DNA from: VRUE01 sp963730315
Lineage (GTDB): Bacteria; Actinomycetota; Thermoleophilia; Solirubrobacterales; 70-9
Assembly: GCA_963730315.1 (NCBI GenBank)
Contig: CAVSRD010000012.1
Coordinates: 186,001 to 250,000 of the forward strand
Direction of reading: 5' to 3'
DNA: 64,000 nucleotides
In this document: piece after piece, positions 59,685 through 64,000 of the stretch
Numbering within the stretch: position 1 is the first letter of the stretch
Layout of the letters: each line of letters opens with the position of its first letter
The notes under the pieces: model-generated
Told to the model about the DNA's origin: nothing
Databases searched by the model: none
The model's input: the letters and a program-made list of their open reading frames with translations, nothing else
Position numbers and translations under genes: made by a program

Positions 59685-59705
59685 CACGGAGCGTCCTGCT
59701 AGCTT
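59678..59705 (+). promoter_or_regulatory. Promoter of the small-secreted-protein/TspO operon
   Basis: TTGACA at 59678-59683 and TAGCTT at 59700-59705 are 16 bases apart, and the segment from TTGACA to TTGT parallels the fasciclin promoter (TTGACA, 17 bases, TACGTTGT). It drives the ATG at 59788. Confidence 0.6.
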
Positions 59706-59787
59706 GTGTCGAAGGTCTGTCCAGATCTTAGTCAAGGTTTGGATAACGGCAGTGCAGATCCATCAAACGACCAAAGGAGCATTTGGG

Positions 59788-59985
59788 ATGAGAAAGATGA
59801 TTCTGGCCGCGGCACTCGTGGTTGCGCTCGGAGTTCCGTCCGGCGCCATGGCCCAGGGCGGTGTCTGGCGCGCCCACGGCGTCGAAAGCGGCAAGGAATG
59901 GGGCGCAGCGGTGAGCGGCATCGCCCCGGGCGGAGCGCTCGGTTGTCATGCGAGCGGCGGACGTGCGGCCACCTGCGCCGAATAG
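59788..59985 (+). CDS. Small secreted protein
   Basis: This 65-residue protein has a Sec signal peptide (MRKMILAAALVVALGVPSGAMA, cleaved after AMA) and a 43-residue mature part with two Cys (GCHASGG, ATCAE) and GVWRAHGVESGKEWG. I do not recognise a family. AAAGGAG lies eight bases before the ATG. It overlaps the TspO start by 38 bases, so both are likely made from one transcript starting at the CarH-type promoter. Confidence 0.65.
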   Translation: MRKMILAAALVVALGVPSGAMAQGGVWRAHGVESGKEWGAAVSGIAPGGALGCHASGGRAATCAE

Positions 59986-60535
59986 CGGTCTCGCGGACCG
60001 GGAGACGGGGCCCAAGGCGTTCCCGTCTCCCGGTCCCGCCAACCGCGTCTCCACCTCGGCGCATCCCCGCCCGCATCGCTTCCGCGCCGCGCTGGTCATC
60101 ACCGGCGCGGTGGTGGGGATCTCGGTGCTCGGCGGCCTCGCAACCGACACCGACTCCGGCTGGTATCGCGAACTGGACCTGCCCTCGTGGCAGCCGCCGG
60201 GGGCCGTCTTCGGGCCGGTATGGACGATTCTCTATGCCCTGCTCGCCGCCTCCGCGTACCTGGCATGGCGAGAACTGGCGGGCTTGCGGCGCACGCCCAT
60301 CCTGGGCCTCTATGTCCTCAACGGAGCGCTCAACCTCGCGTGGACGATCATCTTCTTCCGGGCCCACCGCCCGGCGATCGCCGGCATCGAGATCCTTCTG
60401 CTTTTGGCGACAATCGTCGCCCTCATCATCCTGATGCGCCCCGTGTCCCGCCAGGCATCCTGGGCGCTCGTGCCATACGCGCTTTGGGTCACGTTCGCCG
60501 CTGCCCTGACCTGGGCCATCGCGGCGAGCAACTGA
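59948..60535 (+). CDS. tspO: TspO/MBR family protein
   Basis: This 195-residue membrane protein has five helices in the TspO/peripheral-benzodiazepine-receptor pattern: GWYRELDLPSWQPPGAVFGPVW, WTILYALLAASAYLAW, LYVLNGALNLAWTIIFFRAH and LVPYALWVTFAAALTW, including the P-x-W and W-rich positions that bind porphyrin. TspO regulates tetrapyrrole and stress responses and in photosynthetic bacteria responds to light and oxygen. The first 50 residues are a non-conserved N-terminal extension; ATG at 59948 is the only ATG before the domain. Confidence 0.88.
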   Translation: MRAADVRPPAPNSGLADRETGPKAFPSPGPANRVSTSAHPRPHRFRAALVITGAVVGISVLGGLATDTDSGWYRELDLPSWQPPGAVFGPVWTILYALLAASAYLAWRELAGLRRTPILGLYVLNGALNLAWTIIFFRAHRPAIAGIEILLLLATIVALIILMRPVSRQASWALVPYALWVTFAAALTWAIAASN

Positions 60536-60557
60536 CGCTGCAGGCGTTAGGCCGGAT

Positions 60558-60598
60558 CCTCCGACTGCGGAGGCGCCGCTTCCGAAGCGGGCTTCCGG
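60558..60598 (+). terminator. Hairpins after tspO
   Basis: CCTCCG-ACTG-CGGAGG (60558-60573) is followed by a second small hairpin around GAAGCGGGCTTC (60584-60595). They begin 22 bases after the TspO stop and probably end its transcript. The 15-mer GAAGCGGGCTTCCGG recurs at 63153-63167. Confidence 0.5.
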
Positions 60599-60725
60599 CT
60601 AATTATCAGGCGCATCACCTGCAAGACCTGGTCCAGCTCACTCCGTGCTACTCGGCCGGAAGAGGTGGGATCGAGCCAGAATCCGGTGCCCCGGCAATCC
60701 GGCCGTCGATAGGGTGCCCAGCAGC

Positions 60726-60944
60726 ACGGACCTGACATTCAATGAGCTGGCCGGCGAGAACGTCGTCGGTAAACCCGATGCCGAGCTCGAGTGGGCAGAC
60801 AACGCTGAGGCCCTGCGAGAGGACGATTGCAGGGTGCTCGAAACCGGCAATCCGATGTTCGTGCGCGAGTACGTCGACCACTCCGAGCGGGGCAGGGCTA
60901 GTCTGAGCGTGCGCAAGTGGGCCGGTGACCTGGACGGGAAGCCA
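60726..60944 (+). pseudogene. PAS-domain remnant
   Basis: An open frame reads like the middle of a PAS/PAC domain: FNELAGENVVGKPDAELEW, then EDDCRVLETGNPMFVREYVD and RASLSVRKWAGDLDGKP. There is no start with a ribosome site, and the sequence is cut off where the convergent MFS gene ends (60945). It is a fragment of a larger sensor protein. Confidence 0.5.
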
Positions 60945-62324
60945 TCAGGCCACAGCATGGGAGAGCCGCCGGTCCAACAGGTCGACCAAGGCGCCGATCA
61001 GCACCGAGCCTGCGGCGATGAAGAGCAGGATTTCTTCGATCACGCCGCCCTCCGGCCGGCCCGAGGCCGCCAGCCCCTCGATCAGCGCGGCCGTGATCGC
61101 AACCCCGAGGCCGCCGAGGCCGATCACCAAGGCCAGCGTCACCCCGGAGGCGGCCCCCGCCTCCTCGATCGGCACCACTTCCTGGGTGCCGATGCTGACG
61201 ATCGACCACCCAATCCCGTAACCGAGCCCAAAGACGGCGAGCCCAGCCATGTAGGCGAGCAGGCCGGGGTCAAGGGCGACCACAACCAGACCGGCGGCGC
61301 CGACACCCATCGCCACCGGGATCACACGGGCGACGACGAAGCGTTCACCGAGGCGCCCGGACAGCGGGCCGGCGAAGGCCAGCATCGCCGAGCAGGCTAA
61401 GAAAATCGCTCCCGCGCCGAGGGCGCTGAAGTCGCGGACCTGCTGCAGGTAGAGCGTGGTGGCCAGCGTGGTCGAGACGAAGGCTACGTTGGAGACGGTG
61501 CCGAGAGCAGTGACGATCACGTAAGGGCGGTTGCGGAAGAGGCTGAGGTCGACCAGCGGCCAGCGGACCCGCCGCTCGATCTCGACGAAGGCGACGAGCA
61601 GGAGGAGACCGGCGAGGAAGACGCCAATGGTGGCCGGGCCGAGCCAGCCCCACTCCTCGCCGCGGTCGACCGCGAAGGTGATGAGGGCGATGCCGAGCGC
61701 CACCGCCAGCAGGCCGCCGAAATCGATGTGGCGCGGGACAGTGGAGTCACGCGACTCCTCGACGGCGTGCAGCACCATCGCGATCGCAAACAGCCCGAAG
61801 GGAATGTTGATCAGGAACACCGCGCGCCAGCTCACGAGGTCCGTGAAGAGGCCACCGAGGAACGGGCCGACGGCGGTGCCGAGCGCGGAGAGGCCATAGA
61901 CGCTGCCGATTGCTCGCGCCCGCTGCTCGGGCGGGAACGCGTTGCTGACCACGGCGACGCTGAGCGGGAACATGACCGCAGCGCCAGCACCCTGCAGCAC
62001 ACGGAAGCCGATGATCGGCCCCGCCGAAGGGGATAGCCCGCAGACGATCGATGAGCCCACGAAGAGGCCGATCCCCGCGATCAGCACCCGTCGGCGACCG
62101 AGGATGTCCCCGAGCCGACCAGCGGGAATCAGGAACGCGCCCAGTGCGAGCATGTAGCCGCTGATTACCCACTGCAGATCGGTGACCTCCACGTGCAGAT
62201 CGCGCGCCATCTGCGGCAACGCCAAGTTGAGGGCGAAGAAGTCGACCTGAACCATCAGCATCGACGCTGAGGCGGCGACGAGAACGCCCCGGAGGTGCTT
62301 CGATTCGGCACCGTCCGCGGCCAT
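60945..62324 (-). CDS. MFS transporter, DHA2-type drug exporter
   Basis: This 459-residue transporter has about 14 hydrophobic segments. It carries the DHA2 motifs VDFFALNLALPQMARDL, LQWVISGYMLALGAFLIPAGRLGD (motif A region GRLGDILGRRR), FRVLQGAGAAVMFPL and GPFLGGLFTDLVSWRAVFLIN (motif C). It probably exports antibiotics or toxic compounds. The start at 62324 is ATG. A second, truncated MFS fragment lies just downstream of its start at 62441, on the same strand. Confidence 0.9.
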   Translation of the reverse strand: MAADGAESKHLRGVLVAASASMLMVQVDFFALNLALPQMARDLHVEVTDLQWVISGYMLALGAFLIPAGRLGDILGRRRVLIAGIGLFVGSSIVCGLSPSAGPIIGFRVLQGAGAAVMFPLSVAVVSNAFPPEQRARAIGSVYGLSALGTAVGPFLGGLFTDLVSWRAVFLINIPFGLFAIAMVLHAVEESRDSTVPRHIDFGGLLAVALGIALITFAVDRGEEWGWLGPATIGVFLAGLLLLVAFVEIERRVRWPLVDLSLFRNRPYVIVTALGTVSNVAFVSTTLATTLYLQQVRDFSALGAGAIFLACSAMLAFAGPLSGRLGERFVVARVIPVAMGVGAAGLVVVALDPGLLAYMAGLAVFGLGYGIGWSIVSIGTQEVVPIEEAGAASGVTLALVIGLGGLGVAITAALIEGLAASGRPEGGVIEEILLFIAAGSVLIGALVDLLDRRLSHAVA

Positions 62325-62440
62325 CGCCGAGGGAGCCTATCGCGGCCCCGGCTGCCACGCCTAGATTGGCGACATGCCCCAGCCGATGGCCTCCGGCGAC
62401 GTCTACGACCACCACGGCGAATACCAACTGCGCGGCGCGC

Positions 62441-62862
62441 TCAGAGATGGAAGCGTCGGTGGTGCTGGTGGTGCTGCAGCTGCTCGGGCGGCGGCTCGCC
62501 GGCCACCGCCCGGTCGGGGCCGGGAGCCTCCGGGTCGCGCACGAATGCCCAGACGAGCACGGTGCCGATCAGGGTGAGTCCGGCCAGGACCCAGGTCGAG
62601 CCGGCGATCGCCGCGGTGAAACCGTCGCCGGAGGCGCGCAGCGCATGGAAGACGGCGCCGGTGGCCGCCAGCGCGAGGGCGCCAGCGACGATCTTGTCCA
62701 TCGCCAGCACACCGGAGGCGATCCCCACCTTCTCGGCCGGCATCGCCGCCATCGCCGCGGCGGACATCGGCGCGTAGACGATCCCCAGAGCGAGGCCAAA
62801 GAGCAAATACCCGCCCAGGATCAGGCCGAAGCCGCTCCCGGGGTCGATCTGGGGTACGGCGG
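62441..62862 (-). pseudogene. C-terminal fragment of a second MFS transporter
   Basis: The frame from about 62862 to the stop at 62441 reads IDPGSGFGLILGGYLLFG, LALGIVYAPMSAAAMAAMPAE, GIASGVLAMDKIVAGALALAA and WVLAGLTLIGTVLVW, which are the last helices of a 14-helix MFS exporter. The first 300 or so residues are absent; before 62862 the frame is unrelated Arg/Ser-rich sequence. It abuts a truncated SnoaL gene on the other strand. Confidence 0.65.
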
Positions 62863-62864
62863 AG

Positions 62865-63104
62865 GTGCGCCGATTCCTCCAGCTCCTCGGGGACCTTTGT
62901 CGGGTGGAGGAGTTCGAGGTCCAGTCGCTGATCGGGACCGAGAGAGGGGCCCTTGCCGAGGGTCGTGAGCGCGGCCGCTTCACCGGCCGCCCGTTGGCGT
63001 ACGAGATGCGCTGGTGTCATGTGCTCGAGGTCGACGAAGGCCGGATCACGCGGTTCACCGACCATTTGGACACGGCACCGATGATCGCTGCCTGGCGAAG
63101 CTGA
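62865..63104 (+). pseudogene. C-terminal half of a SnoaL-like protein
   Basis: From GTG 62865 the frame encodes 79 residues: VRRFLQLLGDLCRVEEFEVQ, RGRFTGRPLAYEMRWCHVLE and GRITRFTDHLDTAPMIAAW. This is the second half of a SnoaL/NTF2-like domain; homologous sequence (GTAE) extends a few codons upstream, but then ends at the MFS fragment. It may be expressed as a half-domain but is probably a remnant. Confidence 0.6.
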
Positions 63105-63162
63105 TGTCGGCCGTGGCGCGGCGCGCCCTGCATCGCATCCGGGAGGCGGTCAGAAGCGGGCT

Positions 63163-63200
63163 TCCGGTGGGTCGGGGCGACTGAATTTGAACCACCGACC
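63163..63200 (-). other. tRNA 3'-end-like sequence (possible att remnant)
   Basis: Read on the minus strand, GGTCGGTGGTTCAAATTC leading to GTCGCCCCGACCCA looks like a T arm and acceptor 3' end. No 5' half can be folded. Such fragments are often left by integrases. The region 63105-63500 shows no gene otherwise. Confidence 0.3.
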
Positions 63201-63500
63201 GCTCGGCCCCCAGCCGGCGGACACGACTGTCCATATGCGTCCCGACGCGTCCCATGCGTCCCCCGGGTCCCCATACGCCTGAATGGCCGGCGCTCGACCA
63301 GAACAGCCGCCGGGACGGGACTCGGCTCGAATCTGCCCGGCTAGCTCGCCGCTACCGCCAGCTCCCCCGCGCCCGCTCAAGGTGCCCGCTGGCGCCGATC
63401 TCGATAAACAGGCGGTGTGCCTCGCTCAGCAAGCTAGACGTGGACCTGGGGCTCGTAGGCCTTGTGCCCATGTGGGACGCGAAACGACAGACCCTTCGCC

Positions 63501-64000
63501 TCAGCTCGCGGGCGATCGACTTTGAAACTCGCGGGCGATCGACTTCGCCGCCCGCTTCGCCTCCTTGGCCATGAAGCCGATGCCGCCGGGCCGGGGCACG
63601 TAGCCGATGAAGAAGAGGCCCTCGGCGGTCGGCTCCCCGCCGCGAACGCGTGGAACGCCGTTTTCGTCGAGGACGTCGAGGTGGCCGACGAGCGGCTCGA
63701 GCGCGCGGCGGAATCCAGTCGCGCAGATCATCGCGTCCGGCTCGACCCGCTCACCGTCGGCGAGCTCGATCCCCTCGGCGTCGAGTGCCTCGACCGCGGC
63801 GACGACCTCGATCCGTCCGTCCTTGATCGCCTCGATCACGTCCTCGTCGACGATCGCCGGAGCCTTCCCGAGCCGGCGGGCGCGGGAGATCACGCCCTCC
63901 TCGGGGACCGGCAGGCCGTACTCGCTCAGGTCGCCGTACTCGGCCTTGCGGGCGAAGCGGGTGAATCGATCGCCGAACCACGCCGGCAGGTGCCAGAGGA
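63501..64000 (-). CDS. Flavin-containing monooxygenase-like protein, C-terminal part (truncated by window end)
   Basis: The frame is open from the window edge to the stop at 63501 (about 166 residues). It contains AWFGDRFTRFARKAEYGDLS, the conserved DAMICATGFRR (the FAD/NADP-binding ATG box of FMO-type enzymes), and GLFFIGYVPRPGGIGFMAKEAKRAAK at the end. It belongs to the FMO/Baeyer-Villiger group that oxygenates N, S or ketones. The N-terminal FAD domain lies outside the window. Confidence 0.85.
   Translation of the reverse strand, partial: LWHLPAWFGDRFTRFARKAEYGDLSEYGLPVPEEGVISRARRLGKAPAIVDEDVIEAIKDGRIEVVAAVEALDAEGIELADGERVEPDAMICATGFRRALEPLVGHLDVLDENGVPRVRGGEPTAEGLFFIGYVPRPGGIGFMAKEAKRAAKSIAREFQSRSPAS

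Noticed and set aside
62374..62574. Plus-strand 67-codon frame starting MPQPMASGDVYDHHGEYQL
   Set aside because: The first 20 residues look protein-like, but the rest is low-complexity complement of the MFS fragment; it could be the start of a truncated gene, too weak to list.
1..64000. CRISPR arrays or cas genes
   Set aside because: No regularly spaced short repeats with unique spacers and no Cas-like proteins were seen.
1..64000. Insertion sequences or transposases
   Set aside because: No transposase or integrase gene was recognised, despite repeats and remnants that suggest rearrangement.

Overview
The window is GC-rich DNA with tightly packed genes, frequent GTG/TTG starts and many 4-base start/stop overlaps. 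It carries ECF sigma/zinc-finger anti-sigma pairs, an F420-type deazaflavin reductase, Sec and lipoprotein secretion signals, a secreted PD40 protein ending in Ca-binding repeats, and a GH64-like secreted protein with a basic C-terminal tail. Together these suggest a high-GC actinobacterium, most likely of the Thermoleophilia/Solirubrobacterales type. That assignment is an inference from gene style, since no rRNA or marker phylogeny is present.

Layout. 1-2.9 kb: two paralogous ECF sigma/anti-sigma pairs around a DUF3179 lipoprotein, then DUF427. 3.1-3.8 kb: terminators and two tRNAs (Glu-CTC, Leu-CAG). 3.8-10.3 kb: hydrolases, a phosphoesterase and a four-gene minus operon (alpha/beta hydrolase, NUDIX, cupin, RDD). 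10.4-13.4 kb: LolA-like protein plus an ABC-2 transporter. 13.4-17.4 kb: HpnA-like epimerase overlapping a class III aminotransferase, then a secreted GH64-like glucanase. 17.7-31.3 kb: mostly single housekeeping or stress genes (methyltransferase, hydrolase-adenylate cyclase fusion, lactone oxidase, rhodanese, F420-type reductase) with one SnoaL pseudogene.

28.7-30.5 kb holds the most notable element. It is a B12-dependent MerR photoreceptor of the CarH/LitR type (W-x9-EH and ExHxxG motifs) divergent from a fasciclin gene. The shared promoter carries two arrays of three half-sites repeated exactly every 11 bp, the spacing I recall for CarH operators. The module is bracketed by two 86-bp direct repeats about 95% identical. 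A second promoter of the same design lies at 59.66-59.72 kb beside a decayed MerR remnant and drives a small secreted protein and TspO. Photolyase, an NAD(P)-binding epimerase and an SRPBCC protein sit just before it, so 56-60.5 kb looks like a light/UV-stress region under trans control of the surviving CarH.

32-54.3 kb is an accessory catabolic block. A minus-strand run encodes BKACE, a PucR regulator, a ribose-type ABC importer (binding protein frameshifted), aldehyde dehydrogenase, FAD oxidoreductase, class III aminotransferase, gamma-carbonic-anhydrase-like protein and a cyclase. A plus-strand operon encodes TetR, an MBL hydrolase, an acyl-CoA ligase, two enoyl-CoA hydratases and an amidohydrolase. 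A HisD-like dehydrogenase closes the block. It shows decay: a doubly frameshifted tartrate-dehydratase-like gene, an epoxide hydrolase remnant, and reciprocal fragments of PucR and aldehyde dehydrogenase in a direct repeat that brackets the transporter.

60.6-64 kb contains remnants (PAS, MFS and SnoaL fragments, a tRNA-like 3' end) around one intact MFS exporter, and ends in a truncated flavin monooxygenase.
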